Positions 9,125 through 20,125 are shown, counted from the first letter of the stretch. The stretch is DNA of 64,000 nt from Psychrobacter urativorans (GCF_001298525.1 NZ_CP012678.1:1426001-1490000), one strand, 5' to 3'. Notes: a model not told the origin generated them from the letters alone. Program-made: numbers and translations.

Positions 9125-9844
9125 TTGCGCTTCACCCAAATCCAAGGTGCCCTCATAGATGGCGCGACCCGTGATAATCCCTTCGATACAGTCGCCATAC
9201 GGCTTTAACAGTTTAATATCCTGCATATCGGTTACACCGCCTGACGCAATCACAGGAATACCGCCTTCGCGTGCAAGATTCACGGTTTGCTCAACATTCA
9301 CGCCTTGCATCATGCCATCACGGGCAATATCCGTATAGACGATTGAAGAAACGCCAACATCAGCGAAACGTTTAGCAAGCTCTGTAGCTTTAGTATCCGT
9401 GACATTTGCCCAACCATGCGTGGCAACCATGCCGTCTTTGGCATCGATACCCACGATAATATGTCCAGCAAATTCGCGGCAGGCTAAGGTAACAAACTCA
9501 GGATCTTCAACCGCTTTAGTCCCAATAATAATGTAAGTCAAACCCGCATTAATATACTGCTCAATCGTATGCATATTGCGCACACCGCCGCCGAGCTGAA
9601 TCGGTAGCTTGGGGAACGCTTTGGCAATGTCATGTACCACACTCTTATGCACAGGCACACCATCAAATGCACCATTTAAATCAACCAGATGCAAACGACG
9701 CGCACCCTCTTTTACCCAACGTGCCGCCATCGCCACAGGGTCATCAGAGAATACCGTATCATCCTCCATTCGCCCTTGTTTGAGACGTACACATTTGCCA
9801 TCTTTTAAATCAATAGCCGGAATAATTACAGGCGCAGCACACAT
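9104..9844 (-). CDS. hisA: ProFAR isomerase (HisA)
   Basis: 1-(5-phosphoribosyl)-5-[(5-phosphoribosylamino)methylideneamino]imidazole-4-carboxamide isomerase, a (beta/alpha)8 barrel and the fourth step of histidine synthesis. It is 246 residues, the usual size. The two catalytic aspartates are visible in [13 protein letters not shown] and in VGIDAKDG. Phosphate-binding loops are QLGGGVRN and [14 protein letters not shown] eight bases upstream supports the ATG at 9844. hisA is alone here. Its usual partners hisB and hisH are 17 kb away and hisF is outside the window, so the pathway is scattered. Confidence 0.96.
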   Translation of the reverse strand: MCAAPVIIPAIDLKDGKCVRLKQGRMEDDTVFSDDPVAMAARWVKEGARRLHLVDLNGAFDGVPVHKSVVHDIAKAFPKLPIQLGGGVRNMHTIEQYINAGLTYIIIGTKAVEDPEFVTLACREFAGHIIVGIDAKDGMVATHGWANVTDTKATELAKRFADVGVSSIVYTDIARDGMMQGVNVEQTVNLAREGGIPVIASGGVTDMQDIKLLKPYGDCIEGIITGRAIYEGTLDLGEAQNYLDCK

Positions 9845-10657
9845 ACAGCACTCCTTATAGAAGATATGAGTTTAGAATAGTTAAGTGATAAACATTAAAA
9901 TAGAACAGAAAAAACAACATTTGATATTAAAGTTAAGTTCAAAATTAGACTTAGAAACAACTAAGTTTTGGTCTCGTTTTAAGCGTATGTAGGTACCTTA
10001 TTAACTTTGGCACTAAACACAAGTTTCAACACAATGAATAGCAGAGTATACCTTGTTAATGACGTATTTATGCAGTGTTGACGACCTATTTTGGCACGTA
10101 ACAAAAGCACTATAATGATAGAAATGCAATTACTAACTGGCAATTTTAGGGTTGTTTAGCGTATAATCTTATACAAATTTGTATTTGTTTCTGTGTGAAA
10201 TCCATCACTTGAGTGTGTCATCCCCATGGCAAAAACTGAGGGTAAATGGCATCATGCTGATGGTAAAACACCGAACGTACAGTTTTTAAGATGTGTATAA
10301 AATGTATGAGCATAATGCAGAACACGTTAGATATCTACCTTTAGCATTAAGCTTTGGCTTTGTCACTAAGCTTTGGGCAGGTATCTGGCGCTGACCGCAT
10401 TACCATGCATCTTGGTAGCCAGTCGCACCTTTGGTAATTAGAATAAGATTTTAACGTGTTGTTAAGGAGTCTAAGGTCAGCGTTAATACTCTTAAGCGGT
10501 AATGTCCAAGCGTTATTTTTGAGGCACTTTATCACAGTTTTGCCCTCGGCGACTGCTGATTAAGTGGCTTTTAAAATTAGACGCTCATAGTCATTATTGC
10601 CGATTTACCAAACAGGACGTCTGGTATCGTTTTAGACTATGGACTAAGTTTTCGCTT
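9845..10657. other. Long nqrA leader / intergenic region
   Basis: About 810 bases without a convincing gene. TATAAT hexamers near 10109 and at 10162-10167 are candidate minus-10 elements, giving an nqrA leader of roughly 480-540 bases. Direct repeats AAGCTTTGG (10349-10357, 10368-10376) precede a nested hairpin: AGGT 10379-10382 with ACCT 10427-10430, CTGGC 10385-10389 with GCCAG 10418-10422, and TACCA 10401-10405 with TGGTA 10413-10417. A 24-codon frame near 10226 has no ribosome site and is not called. The region may hold a regulatory leader or a small RNA. Confidence 0.5.
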
Positions 10658-12010
10658 ATGATTACCATCAAAAAAGGTTTGGATTTGCCCATCACTGGTG
10701 AACCCTCCCGCGAGATATCTGAGCACAGACCGGCACATGTGGCACTTGTTGGCTATGATTATCTGGGTATGAAGCCCACTATGAACGTCAAAGAAGGCGA
10801 CATCGTTGCAAAAGGTCAGCCCGTTTTTGAAGATAAAAAACGAGTCGGTGTGATTTATACTGCGCCTGCTGCTGGCAAGGTCGTCGCCATTAATCGTGGT
10901 GAGCGGCGCGTGTTTGAAAGCCTTGTGATTGCGGTTGATCCAAACGGTGAAGAAATAGACTTTCAACGCTATGATTCCCAGCAACTTGCTGACTTAGACT
11001 CTAACATTGTTGAAACTCAACTGCTCGCTTCTGGTGAATGGACGGCGTTTCGTACCCGTCCTTTTAGCCGCTCCCCTGATATCGGTGCGCGTCCGCATGC
11101 TATCTTTGTCACCGCTATGGATACCAATCCATTAGCGTTTGATCCGATGCTGCTGATTAATGAGCAACTGCAAGCATTCAATGACGGTTTAGCGGTGTTA
11201 TCGACGCTGAGCCCTAAGACTTTTGTCTGTCATCATGGCAATAGTCAGTTGACGCCAGTTGCCAAAACGGCAGCTCATAATGTCACTGAATATCATGGCT
11301 TTGCAGGCAAGCATCCAGCAGGTCTTGCTGGCACGCATATTCACTTTTTACATCCTATCGCGCGCGGCGTGACCGTATGGACGATTGGTTATCAAGATGT
11401 GATTGCCATTGGTAAATTATTTACCACAGGTCGCCTATATACGCGCCGTCTGCTCAGTCTTGCAGGTCCAGCGGTGAAAAATTCGCATCTGGTCGCAACT
11501 GAACGCGGTGCTGATATTACGGCATTGACCAAAGGTCAGCTCATTGAGGGTGAGAACCGAATTATTTCAGGTTCTGTACTCTCGGGTCGTAAGCTGTTCG
11601 CTAATATCGCCTATCTTGGTCGCTTTCATGATCAAATCAGTGTCTTGTCTGAAGGTCATGAGCGTCCTGCCTTTCATTTCTTGACGCCCGGTTCTAACCG
11701 TTTCTCAAAACTGCCTATTTATATTTCACAATTCTTTGGTAAAAAGAAATATAACTTCACGACGACAACCAATGGTTCACCGCGCGCGATGGTGCCAATT
11801 GGGGTCTACGAAGAGATTATGCCGCAAGATTATTTGCCGACGCAACTGTTGCGGGCGCTGATTATCGAAGACATTATCACCGCCGTAGATTTGGGCGTAC
11901 TTGAATTGGACGAAGAAGATTTAGCCTTGTGCACCTTCGTATCTCCTGGCAAATATGAATTCGGCGATATTTTGCGTGATAACTTAACCCGCATTGAGCT
12001 GGAGGGCTAA
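10658..12010 (+). CDS. nqrA: Na+-translocating NADH:quinone oxidoreductase subunit A
   Basis: Peripheral subunit of the six-subunit Na+-NQR, which oxidises NADH, reduces ubiquinone and exports sodium. It is 450 residues (about 447 in Vibrio). It begins [16 protein letters not shown], typical of the family, has the biotinyl/barrel-sandwich-like N-terminal part ([18 protein letters not shown]) and ends RIELEG. No clear Shine-Dalgarno is visible before ATG 10658. It is the first gene of nqrABCDE, and nqrB follows after five bases. The long leader upstream is the obvious place for control. Confidence 0.96.
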   Translation: MITIKKGLDLPITGEPSREISEHRPAHVALVGYDYLGMKPTMNVKEGDIVAKGQPVFEDKKRVGVIYTAPAAGKVVAINRGERRVFESLVIAVDPNGEEIDFQRYDSQQLADLDSNIVETQLLASGEWTAFRTRPFSRSPDIGARPHAIFVTAMDTNPLAFDPMLLINEQLQAFNDGLAVLSTLSPKTFVCHHGNSQLTPVAKTAAHNVTEYHGFAGKHPAGLAGTHIHFLHPIARGVTVWTIGYQDVIAIGKLFTTGRLYTRRLLSLAGPAVKNSHLVATERGADITALTKGQLIEGENRIISGSVLSGRKLFANIAYLGRFHDQISVLSEGHERPAFHFLTPGSNRFSKLPIYISQFFGKKKYNFTTTTNGSPRAMVPIGVYEEIMPQDYLPTQLLRALIIEDIITAVDLGVLELDEEDLALCTFVSPGKYEFGDILRDNLTRIELEG

Positions 12011-12015
12011 CGACG

Positions 12016-13251
12016 ATGAAATTTTTACACAATATGTTCGATCGTATGGAGCCGTCTTTCACCAAGGGTGGCAAACATGCAAAGTATTATGCCATTTTTG
12101 AGATGTTTGATACCTTTTTGCGTCAACCAAACTCGACTACTTATGCCTCATCGCATGTGCGTGACGGTATTGATTTAAAACGCATTATGATTACCGTATG
12201 GATGTGTACGTTCCCAGCGATGTTTTGGGGTATGTATAACATCGGTCATCAAGCCTTAACGGCGGTGACGCAGCTTGGTCTACAGCCTGAAGGCTGGCGT
12301 ACCATTATCACTGGCATGGTCGGTTACAACCCAGAGAGTATTTGGGCGTGCTTTGTTTATGGGGCGATGCAATTCTTACCGATTTATATCGTCACTTTTG
12401 CCGTGGGTATTTTCTGTGAGATTATCTTTGCCATTACTCGTGGACATGAAGTGAACGAAGGCTTCTTTGTCACGTCAGTACTGTATGCACTATGTTTGCC
12501 ACCTGATATTCCATTATGGCAAGTTGCCTTAGGTATCATTTTCGGTGTCGTGGTTGCTAAAGAAGTATTCGGCGGAACCGGTAAAAACTTCCTCAACCCT
12601 GCCCTATCCGGTCGTGCATTCTTATACTTTGCTTATCCGGCTTATATGTCAGGCGATTCGGTATGGACAGCGGTTGACGGCTTTTCAGGTGCAACGCCGC
12701 TTGGTCTTGCCGCTCTTGGCGTAACACCAGATAAATTCGTTGATGTCTATGGTCAAGCCATTACGTGGAGCGATGCCTTCTTTGGCAATATCCAAGGTAG
12801 TATTGGCGAAGTATCAACCCTTGCTATTTTAATGGGTGCGGTTGTTCTGTTATGGACGCGGATTGCTTCATGGCGCATCATGTTAGGTTGCGTGATTGGT
12901 TTGATTGCCACGTCATCGGTCTTTAATATGATTGGCTCTGATACCAATTCGATGATGAATCTACCATTTTATTGGCATTTAGTGATTGGTGGTTTTGCTT
13001 TTGGTGCGGTATTTATGGCAACGGATCCGGTGTCAGCCGCGCATACCAATAAAGGTCGTTGGGCATATGGTATTTTAATTGGTTTTATGACGGTATTGAT
13101 TCGTGTGGTCAACCCCGCGTTCCCAGAAGGCATTATGCTTGCCATTCTGTTTGCCAACTTATTTGCCCCATTGTTTGACTATTTTGTCACGCAAGCCAAT
13201 ATCAAACGCCAAACGGCACGGAGGGTTCGCTATGTCCAAGCCCAAAAGTAA
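12016..13251 (+). CDS. nqrB: Na+-NQR subunit B
   Basis: Membrane core subunit, 411 residues, about ten hydrophobic helices after a cytosolic N-terminus. It carries covalent FMN and riboflavin and forms much of the sodium path and quinone site. The flavinylation motif Dgx(s/t)gAT is present as DGFSGAT at residues 221-227, making Thr227 the expected FMN acceptor for ApbE. It starts five bases after nqrA and overlaps the first 20 bases of nqrC, so translation is probably coupled. Confidence 0.96.
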   Translation: MKFLHNMFDRMEPSFTKGGKHAKYYAIFEMFDTFLRQPNSTTYASSHVRDGIDLKRIMITVWMCTFPAMFWGMYNIGHQALTAVTQLGLQPEGWRTIITGMVGYNPESIWACFVYGAMQFLPIYIVTFAVGIFCEIIFAITRGHEVNEGFFVTSVLYALCLPPDIPLWQVALGIIFGVVVAKEVFGGTGKNFLNPALSGRAFLYFAYPAYMSGDSVWTAVDGFSGATPLGLAALGVTPDKFVDVYGQAITWSDAFFGNIQGSIGEVSTLAILMGAVVLLWTRIASWRIMLGCVIGLIATSSVFNMIGSDTNSMMNLPFYWHLVIGGFAFGAVFMATDPVSAAHTNKGRWAYGILIGFMTVLIRVVNPAFPEGIMLAILFANLFAPLFDYFVTQANIKRQTARRVRYVQAQK

Positions 13252-14104
13252 TCTCAAGCCCAAAAGTAACAATATGAAAACCATCATCGTGGCGTTAACG
13301 CTATGTTTGGTGTGTTCCGTATTGGTTTCGGTTGCAGCCGTTGGTCTAAAACCAATGCAAATTACCAATGCAAGCTTAGACCGTAATAAAAATATCTTGG
13401 TTGCCGCAGGTCTCTTTGATCCGGCGACTGATACCAATGCCGATGTTGCTGAGCGTTTTAAAGACTTTGATATTGATATCGTCGACTTAAATACCGGCAC
13501 TTACTTAGATGATAAACAACTAGCTGCCGTCGGTATCCCTGATCGCAATACTTATGATGCCAGTCAAGCCAATAAGAATCAGGCATTGAGCGAAGATTTA
13601 GGCGCAAACGACCCTGCCAGTATTGGTCGTAAGCCTAAATATGCCAAAGTTTATGTTAAAAATGATGCCAGCGGCAAACCTGAAATGGTGGTGTTGCCCA
13701 TTCAAGGCTATGGTCTTTGGGGCACCATCTATGGCTTCTTAACCATCGGTAGTGATATGAATACCATTAAAGGTATTAGCTTTTATGACCATAAAGAAAC
13801 TCCAGGTCTAGGCGCACGTATCGAAGAGCCAAAATGGCGCGCGATGTGGTCAGGTATCCATGCTTATGATGACAAGGGCGCAGTTGCTACGGGCGTTACC
13901 AAAGCGGGTAATCCAAAAGATAACTGGGTTGATGGCATCAGCGGTGCAACTCTAACCAGTCGCGGTGTCAGTAACATGATTCAATTCTGGTTGGGTGAAC
14001 AAGGCTATAAGCCGTATCTCGATCATCTACGCAAAGAAGATGGTCAGACGTTAGATAAAGCCGCAACAACCCCCGTAACCACTGCACACGGCAAGGAGGC
14101 ATAA
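13232..14104 (+). CDS. nqrC: Na+-NQR subunit C
   Basis: Periplasm-facing flavoprotein subunit anchored by one helix (about 16-38), 290 residues. The FMN attachment motif DGISGAT is at 234-240 (Thr240 acceptor). The start at ATG 13232 is set by GAGGG six bases upstream and by the family N-terminus. It lies inside the end of nqrB (20-base overlap). A frame open further upstream has no family match. The first 15 residues carry two copies of KPKSN, an odd basic extension before the membrane helix. Confidence 0.95.
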   Translation: MSKPKSNLKPKSNNMKTIIVALTLCLVCSVLVSVAAVGLKPMQITNASLDRNKNILVAAGLFDPATDTNADVAERFKDFDIDIVDLNTGTYLDDKQLAAVGIPDRNTYDASQANKNQALSEDLGANDPASIGRKPKYAKVYVKNDASGKPEMVVLPIQGYGLWGTIYGFLTIGSDMNTIKGISFYDHKETPGLGARIEEPKWRAMWSGIHAYDDKGAVATGVTKAGNPKDNWVDGISGATLTSRGVSNMIQFWLGEQGYKPYLDHLRKEDGQTLDKAATTPVTTAHGKEA

Positions 14105-14105
14105 C

Positions 14106-14777
14106 ATGGCTGACACCAAAAGTATTTTAGTCACGCCTATTTTTGACAACAACCCGATTGGCTTGCAAATCTTGGGTATCTGTTCAGCGTTGGCAGTGAC
14201 GACGAGCGTCGCTAACGCGTTGGTCATGAGTGTGGCGCTGACCTTAGTCACGGCATTTTCGAGCTTTTTTATCTCGACTATCCGTAAACAAATTCCATCA
14301 AGTATCCGTATTATCGTACAGATGACGATTATTGCCTCGTTGGTTATCGTCGTTGACCAAATTCTAAAAGCGGTCGCTTATGACGTCAGTAAAGGGCTAT
14401 CGGTCTTCGTTGGTTTAATTATCACCAACTGTATCGTGATGGGTCGTGCCGAAGCGTTTGCGATGAGCAACCCACCTGTACCGAGCTTTTTAGATGGTAT
14501 TGGTAACGGTATGGGCTACTCTGCTGTCTTATTGTTTGTGGCAACCATTCGTGAAATCTTAGGTTCAGGTAGTTGGTTTGGTATGACGATATTGCAGCCA
14601 GTCACTGATGGCGGCTGGTATGTGCCTAATGGCTTATTATTATTGCCACCCTCTGCGTTCTTTATTATTGCGATGTTTATTGTCATTATTCGTACTTGGA
14701 AACCAGAACAAGTGGAAGATGCTGAGTTTGTAATGAAGCCGCAGTCTAAAGGCATGGCACATGGAGGCGGTCACTAA
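14106..14777 (+). CDS. nqrD: Na+-NQR subunit D
   Basis: Integral membrane subunit of 223 residues with six predicted helices, paralogous to NqrE. NqrD and NqrE together hold the intramembrane iron site between their half-helices. Family-typical segments include [18 protein letters not shown] and [17 protein letters not shown], where the conserved cysteine (NCI) is a metal ligand candidate. It starts one base after the nqrC stop and its stop overlaps the nqrE start. Confidence 0.95.
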   Translation: MADTKSILVTPIFDNNPIGLQILGICSALAVTTSVANALVMSVALTLVTAFSSFFISTIRKQIPSSIRIIVQMTIIASLVIVVDQILKAVAYDVSKGLSVFVGLIITNCIVMGRAEAFAMSNPPVPSFLDGIGNGMGYSAVLLFVATIREILGSGSWFGMTILQPVTDGGWYVPNGLLLLPPSAFFIIAMFIVIIRTWKPEQVEDAEFVMKPQSKGMAHGGGH

Positions 14778-15385
14778 TGGGACATTATGTTAGTTTATTT
14801 ATAACCTCAGTCTTTATTGAGAATATGGCGCTCGCCTACTTCTTAGGCATGTGTACCTTTTTAGCGGTATCAAAAAAGGTCTCCACAGCTATCGGGCTTG
14901 GGGTTGCCGTGGTTTTCGTGATGGCACTTACGGTACCTTTGAATAATTTATTATTTCAGTACATCTTAAAAGATGGTGCGCTGGCGTGGGCAGGTTTTCC
15001 TGATATCGATTTAAGCTTCTTAGGCTTGCTCAGTTATATCGGTCTGATTGCCGCGGTGGTACAAATTCTAGAGATGTTCTTAGATAAGTTTGTGCCAAGT
15101 CTATATAACGCTTTGGGCATATTCTTGCCATTAATTACCGTAAACTGTGCAATTATGGGCGGTGTGTTATTTATGGTCGAGCGCGATTATAACTTTAGTG
15201 AGTCTATGGTCTATGGCGTGGGCGCTGGTTTCGGTTGGGCGCTTGCAATTACGACCTTGGCGGGTATCCGTGAAAAGCTTAAATACTCTGACATTCCAGC
15301 GCCGTTGCGCGGTTTGGGTATTACCTTTATTACGGTTGGTCTGATGTCACTTGGCTTTATGTCTTTTGGTGGCATGTCCATTTAA
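14777..15385 (+). CDS. nqrE: Na+-NQR subunit E
   Basis: Integral membrane subunit, 202 residues, six helices, the partner of NqrD. Conserved cysteines lie in [10 protein letters not shown] and [10 protein letters not shown], the two half-helix regions that ligate the Fe centre in solved structures. Overlap with nqrD is TAATG. A 138-base gap separates it from nqrF. Confidence 0.95.
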   Translation: MGHYVSLFITSVFIENMALAYFLGMCTFLAVSKKVSTAIGLGVAVVFVMALTVPLNNLLFQYILKDGALAWAGFPDIDLSFLGLLSYIGLIAAVVQILEMFLDKFVPSLYNALGIFLPLITVNCAIMGGVLFMVERDYNFSESMVYGVGAGFGWALAITTLAGIREKLKYSDIPAPLRGLGITFITVGLMSLGFMSFGGMSI

Positions 15386-15523
15386 GCGGTGGTTTATCTC
15401 AACACTTATGCTTAAAACCATACTCAGTTATTTGACCTATTTAATGCATTTATTCGGTAGGCGGACGGGCATCACCATTACTGTGAACCCGCTCCCCTAT
15501 CCCATAGATTAAGGATACCTACC

Positions 15524-16759
15524 ATGGATTATACGACGGCGATTGGTGGCGTTGCTATGTTTACCGTGATCATCATGGGCTTCGTCGCTATTATTTTAGC
15601 AGCGCGCTCAAGACTGGTCAGTTCAGGCGATGTGACCATTCATATCAATGATAATCCCGACAATGATGTAGTAACCGCAGCAGGCGGCAAGCTATTACAA
15701 ACCCTTGCCAGTGAAGGTATATTTTTATCTTCAGCATGTGGTGGTGGTGGTACGTGTGCCCAGTGCCGCTGCCGCGTTATTGAAGGTGGCGGTTCTATTT
15801 TACCCACCGAAACTGGCTACTTTACCCAAGGCGAGATTCGCAATCATATGCGCCTTGCTTGTCAAGTAGCGGTTAAGCAAGACATGAAAATTGAGATTGA
15901 CCCTGAATTTTTTGATGTACAAAAATGGGAATGTGAAGTTATCTCTAATGATAACGTAGCGACCTTTATTAAAGAATTGGTACTCAAAATTCCAGAAGGC
16001 GAAGAGGTCAACTTCCGCGCCGGTGGTTATGTGCAATTAGAAGCGCCACCGCATGAAGTGCATTATAAAGACTTTGTGATTGATAAAGAGTACCGTGAAG
16101 ATTGGGACAAATTTGATATCTTTAAATATGTCTCCAAAGTGGATGAGCCGGTTATCCGTGCGTATTCAATGGCGAACTATCCAGACGAGAAAGGTTTAAT
16201 TAAGTTTAACATCCGTATCGCCAGTCCACCGCCGCGTGGTCCTGACGGTATTCCACCGGGCAAAATGTCCTCGTGGGTGTTTAGCCTTGTACCTGGTGAT
16301 AAGGTCACGGTTGCCGGTCCTTATGGTGAATTCTTCGCGAAGAAAACCGAAGCGGAAATGATATTCGTGGGTGGTGGCGCAGGTATGGCACCGATGCGCT
16401 CGCACATTTTCGATCAGCTCAAACGTCTGAACTCTGATCGCAAAATCAGCTTTTGGTATGGTGCGCGCTCTATTCGTGAGATGTTCTATGTTGAAGACTA
16501 TGATCAGCTCCAAGAAGATTTTTCTAACTTCCAGTGGCATGTGGCGTTATCTGACCCACAACCAGAAGACAATTGGACAGGTTATACCGGCTTTATTCAT
16601 AACGTGTTGTTAGAAGAATATCTCAAAAACCATCCAAACCCAGAAGATTGCGAGTACTACATGTGCGGGCCACCGATGATGAACGCGGCGGTAATCGGCA
16701 TGCTGCATAGTTTGGGTGTGGAAGATGAAAATATCATGCTTGATGATTTTGGTGGTTAA
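15524..16759 (+). CDS. nqrF: Na+-NQR subunit F, NADH-oxidising flavoprotein
   Basis: Electron entry subunit, 411 residues: one N-terminal membrane helix (about 8-28), a 2Fe-2S ferredoxin domain with Cys72, Cys78, Cys81 and Cys113 ([10 protein letters not shown] then LAC), an FAD domain (RAYSMANYP) and an NADH domain ([18 protein letters not shown]). It is separated from nqrE by 138 bases, longer than the other gaps. AAGGA lies nine bases before the ATG. A terminator follows at 16813-16845, so apbE is probably expressed partly by read-through or from its own promoter. Confidence 0.96.
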   Translation: MDYTTAIGGVAMFTVIIMGFVAIILAARSRLVSSGDVTIHINDNPDNDVVTAAGGKLLQTLASEGIFLSSACGGGGTCAQCRCRVIEGGGSILPTETGYFTQGEIRNHMRLACQVAVKQDMKIEIDPEFFDVQKWECEVISNDNVATFIKELVLKIPEGEEVNFRAGGYVQLEAPPHEVHYKDFVIDKEYREDWDKFDIFKYVSKVDEPVIRAYSMANYPDEKGLIKFNIRIASPPPRGPDGIPPGKMSSWVFSLVPGDKVTVAGPYGEFFAKKTEAEMIFVGGGAGMAPMRSHIFDQLKRLNSDRKISFWYGARSIREMFYVEDYDQLQEDFSNFQWHVALSDPQPEDNWTGYTGFIHNVLLEEYLKNHPNPEDCEYYMCGPPMMNAAVIGMLHSLGVEDENIMLDDFGG

Positions 16760-16812
16760 TTCGGGTGGTTAAGTAAATAATCAGTCATCTTGACCGTCAC
16801 TAAATAATGTAT

Positions 16813-16845
16813 AAAAGGAGCGTCAACGATGATGCTCCTTTTTTT
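16813..16845 (+). terminator. Terminator after nqrF
   Basis: Nine-base stem AAAAGGAGC / GCTCCTTTT with a 12-base loop and seven or more T. It separates nqrA-F from apbE. Confidence 0.8.
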
Positions 16846-16874
16846 AATCCATTTTTTGCTATTGGAGACTATTT

Positions 16875-18029
16875 ATGACGCTAACAATGAAGCACCGCGC
16901 TTGCGACTTGAAAAAGAACAACTTACGCAAACTTACCTTAGTAACGGGTATCACTATCAGCGCGTCAGTATTAACCGCTTGTCAGCAAACGCCAGATTAT
17001 AACTATCTCACTGGCGAGACCATGGGCACCAGCTACCATATTAGCTATCAGCTGCCCGATGGTGCTGATGAAACCGCCATTCAAGCGGCAGTCGATGAAC
17101 GCTTAAAGCAAATTAATGACAGTATGTCGACCTACCAAGAAAATGCGACCATTTCTAAATTTAATCGTTTGGCTAAAGACACTCCCATTATTATTGATGC
17201 CGATTTTAGCCATGTATTAGAAGTTTCAAGACAAGTTTATAAGCAATCAGGCGGTGCATTTGACCCGACTGTAATGCCACTTATTGAAACGTGGGGCTTT
17301 GGTAGCACCATGACGGTTGAGCGCTTACAAAGTCCGCCAACGGCCGCAGAAATTGCGACCGCAAAAGCACTCGTTGACTTTGATGGCGTGGTGCAAAAAG
17401 AAAATACTATCTATAAAACCAAGGACGGTGTTGCCCTTGATTTTTCAGCCGTGGCAAAAGGTTATGGCGTTGATGTGATTGCCGATGTGCTAAAAAATAA
17501 ATACCAGATTCGTAATTATATGGTCGAAATCGGCGGTGAAGTTGCCACCTCAGGCGTTAGTGGTCAGCAGCAACCTTGGCAAATCGCGATTGATGCACCG
17601 ATTGAAGGCAGTACGGTCAGTGAGCGTCAAACCATCGCTATTATTCGCCAACCAATGAACAGTAGCAAGATAAATACTGGTAACCAAATGCATTTAGCCA
17701 CCTCAGGCAACTATCGTAATTCGGTTGTCTTTGCTGGCAAGCGCTATAGCCACACCATTGACCCAACCACAGGCGAGCCAATCGCTGGCGGTGCGCCATC
17801 GGTGACGGTTGCTGCTGAATCGGTGGCACTAGCCGATGCGTGGGCAACGGCATTAACCGCCATGCCGTATGCTAAAGCCCTAGCAACGGCTAAAGCACAA
17901 AATATCGCTGCGGTATTTATCATATTGGCTGATGAGAGCAAATCAGGTGCTGCCGATAAACTTGACGATTGGCAAGTGGTAGAAACGCCTGCCATGCAAC
18001 AACTACGCGCCGATAAAAAGTCTTCATGA
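16875..18029 (+). CDS. apbE: FAD:protein FMN transferase (lipoprotein)
   Basis: Mg-dependent enzyme that transfers FMN from FAD to Thr in Dgx(s/t)gAT motifs, here the likely flavinylator of NqrB Thr227 and NqrC Thr240. It is 384 residues. A basic N-terminus and hydrophobic stretch end in lipobox LTAC with Cys36, so it is a lipoprotein facing the periplasm. Conserved parts include GETMGTSYHISY, FDPTVMPLIETWGFG, DFSAVAKGYGVD, EIGGEVATSG and SHTIDPTTGEPI. GGAG seven bases before ATG 16875 supports the start. Its place next to nqrF matches its role. Confidence 0.95.
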   Translation: MTLTMKHRACDLKKNNLRKLTLVTGITISASVLTACQQTPDYNYLTGETMGTSYHISYQLPDGADETAIQAAVDERLKQINDSMSTYQENATISKFNRLAKDTPIIIDADFSHVLEVSRQVYKQSGGAFDPTVMPLIETWGFGSTMTVERLQSPPTAAEIATAKALVDFDGVVQKENTIYKTKDGVALDFSAVAKGYGVDVIADVLKNKYQIRNYMVEIGGEVATSGVSGQQQPWQIAIDAPIEGSTVSERQTIAIIRQPMNSSKINTGNQMHLATSGNYRNSVVFAGKRYSHTIDPTTGEPIAGGAPSVTVAAESVALADAWATALTAMPYAKALATAKAQNIAAVFIILADESKSGAADKLDDWQVVETPAMQQLRADKKSS

Positions 18030-18159
18030 TTTATACTTTACCACCTTAAACCATAACAATAAGTCTTTGTTAATCAAAAACATTAGCGAATTTTTGTTAT
18101 ACTAAAAGACACTCATCTGTACCGGTGTTTGTCCTACTTTTTAAACACGAGGTCACCTC

Positions 18160-18405
18160 ATGCTTAGTCAATTACTTCCTATGTTTGCCGTCACCTTTAG
18201 CGTCTTTTTACTGTTTTTTATCTTTATGGGTATTGGCTATATGGTTAAAAAAAAGCCGCTTAGAGGCTCTTGTGGCGGTGTTGCCAAACTCATGGGCAAT
18301 GAAAAATGCTCGTACTGTGGTGACGATCCCAATAAATGCGACTCTATTGTCGCTGAGCAGCAAGAACTATCACTAAAAGCGGCTGCACTTGGCAAACCTT
18401 TGTAA
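18160..18405 (+). CDS. nqrM: Na+-NQR maturation protein NqrM
   Basis: Small protein of 81 residues (DUF539 family) needed for assembly of functional Na+-NQR, probably by delivering iron to the NqrD/E site. One N-terminal membrane helix (about 5-28) is followed by four conserved cysteines: Cys38, Cys50, Cys53 and Cys60 (SCGG, EKCSYCG, NKC). GAGG lies before ATG 18160. It closes the nqr/apbE cluster, ahead of a strong terminator. Confidence 0.93.
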   Translation: MLSQLLPMFAVTFSVFLLFFIFMGIGYMVKKKPLRGSCGGVAKLMGNEKCSYCGDDPNKCDSIVAEQQELSLKAAALGKPL

Positions 18406-18871
18406 TAAAAGAAAAGAGAAGCCAAAACAGCACGACTATTAAATAAGTTTTGAATCAATTTCTAGTAAACTTTAGTAGACTTGTTACCATACGCTGGTAG
18501 TAATATACTGATATTTGCCTTTATAATAGCGTCAAGTATGATTCAATGTACTTGACGCTATTTTTATATTGCTTTGTATGTCTTTTATTCGCACATACTC
18601 AATATCTCGTTTTATCCAAAAGAATAAGATTATCCCGCATTTCGCTTTGATGGCTGTTTTAATAGCTGCGTTTATAATTCGCATTTATTTATAGTTCTGC
18701 AAATGCCGAGTAGTCACCCTATAATACTTGCACTCTGAAAGAATTTCTCTCATTCTGACCGATAAATCAATCACCATCTTGGTGGAGTTTTTTTGGTGTC
18801 ATTTTCGAGTCATGGTTTACCGTCACTCATTAATGACGTGTCCTTTTTCTTATTTTAATAGTCGTGCTGCT
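18406..18871. other. Gap between nqrM and the MFS gene
   Basis: It holds the nqrM terminator, then about 300 AT-rich bases. A small hairpin CACC-ATCTT-GGTG followed by GAG and seven T lies near 18775-18795 and could attenuate the MFS gene. No protein-coding frame with family resemblance was seen. Confidence 0.4.
18525..18566 (+). terminator. Terminator after nqrM
   Basis: Perfect 14-base stem (AATAGCGTCAAGTA with TACTTGACGCTATT), ten-base loop and T run. Confidence 0.88.
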
Positions 18872-20125
18872 ATGTCTACCCCTTCTAATTTGCAATCTGA
18901 GCCACGCTCGGATAAACGTAAACTTATTAATACCCCTTCTTGCAAATTTACTTTTTGGCTCGTACTTTGTGCCATGATTTTGCTGGGTACTAATATGCGC
19001 GCGCCAATCGTGGCGCTTGGCTCTATTGCGCCCGTGGTACAAGATGCCCTAAATATCACTGAAACTCAAATCGGCTGGCTGGGCGCAATACCCATGCTGA
19101 CCTTTGCATTGGGCGCGCTTATCTCACCAAGCATTGGTAAGCGCTTTGGTATTGAAAACACCTTAATTGTCATGATTGTACTACTGACGATAGGTATGAT
19201 TATCCGTGCGGTGATTCCGACGTGGACGGGGTTTTTAACCGGTACTATTCTGTTGACTCTAGCCATTGGTTTTGCCAATACGCTAGCGGCACCGGTCATT
19301 AAGATGCGCACACCTAAGAATATTCCACTGGTTACCGGTCTGTTTAGTTTGACCATGACCGTAACGGCAGGAATAGTGGCAGGCGTGGTGCTACCACTCT
19401 CTGAAAAGGTGGGCTGGCAGTGGTCGCTTGGTGGCTGGTCAATTTTAGGCTTATTCGCCATTGTTATTTGGGTCTTTTTGCGTATGCGCTTGGGTTCTTC
19501 TGCGGATACCCAAGCCGTCCTGCCCACGGGCACGTCCGATATCTCCATGTGGCGCACCGGTTTAGGGTGGCAAATAGGGATATTTTTGGGTCTTCAATCT
19601 TTACTTTATTATACGGTTGCTAGCTTTTTACCGTCTATCTTAGTCAGTAAAGGCATGAGTGCCGTCAGTGCAGGACAGATGGGTTCGGTGTTTCAGTTTA
19701 TGGCACCATTAGCGATTTTAAGTCTAACGTGGCTGATTAATCGTGGTCGCCCTATCCAAGCGCTTGCCGTGTTTGCCGCTACGTTAAACGTCATCGGTAT
19801 CCTTGGTCTTAGCTATATGTCTACTGACTTAGCATGGTTATGGGCAGGTTTGATGGGTGCCGGTTGTTCGGCTATTTTTACGTTAAGTATGATGCTGTTT
19901 TCGATGCGCACTTATACCACCAATCAGGCGAGCGAGCTGTCCGGTATGGCGCAATTTGTGGGCTATATCATTGCCTTTTTTGGTCCACTGGGTACCGGTT
20001 GGCTACATGAAGCGACCGATAGCTGGGATTTACCTTTATTGTTAATGCTCATTTTTATGATTGTTAACGTCGGTATTGCATGGCTCGTGAGTCGTCCCAT
20101 TATGGTTGATGGTAAAAAAGCTTAA
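18872..20125 (+). CDS. MFS transporter, CynX/NimT-like
   Basis: Twelve-helix major facilitator protein of 417 residues. It shows the opening NMRAPIVALGSIAPVVQDAL, typical of the CynX/NimT/YycB group (cyanate, 2-nitroimidazole and related transporters), and later GLQSLLYYTVASFLPSIL. The substrate cannot be read from the sequence. The ATG at 18872 gives a normal cytosolic N-terminus. The frame stays open upstream to 18728 with other possible starts (18812, 18833), and none has a good ribosome site. It is monocistronic with a strong terminator. Confidence 0.82.
   Translation: MSTPSNLQSEPRSDKRKLINTPSCKFTFWLVLCAMILLGTNMRAPIVALGSIAPVVQDALNITETQIGWLGAIPMLTFALGALISPSIGKRFGIENTLIVMIVLLTIGMIIRAVIPTWTGFLTGTILLTLAIGFANTLAAPVIKMRTPKNIPLVTGLFSLTMTVTAGIVAGVVLPLSEKVGWQWSLGGWSILGLFAIVIWVFLRMRLGSSADTQAVLPTGTSDISMWRTGLGWQIGIFLGLQSLLYYTVASFLPSILVSKGMSAVSAGQMGSVFQFMAPLAILSLTWLINRGRPIQALAVFAATLNVIGILGLSYMSTDLAWLWAGLMGAGCSAIFTLSMMLFSMRTYTTNQASELSGMAQFVGYIIAFFGPLGTGWLHEATDSWDLPLLLMLIFMIVNVGIAWLVSRPIMVDGKKA

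Noticed and set aside
10226..10300. Small frame starting MAKTEGKWHHADGK, 24 codons, in the nqrA leader
   Set aside because: No ribosome site, no family likeness, and length expected by chance.
10347..10535. 62-codon minus-strand frame in the nqrA leader
   Set aside because: It overlaps the nested hairpin, has no ribosome site and shows no family pattern.
18771..18795. CACC-ATCTT-GGTG hairpin with seven T before the MFS gene as a firm attenuator
   Set aside because: Only four base pairs; too weak to call as a feature on its own.
19066..19557. 163-codon minus-strand frame inside the MFS gene
   Set aside because: Shadow of the transporter; no ribosome site.
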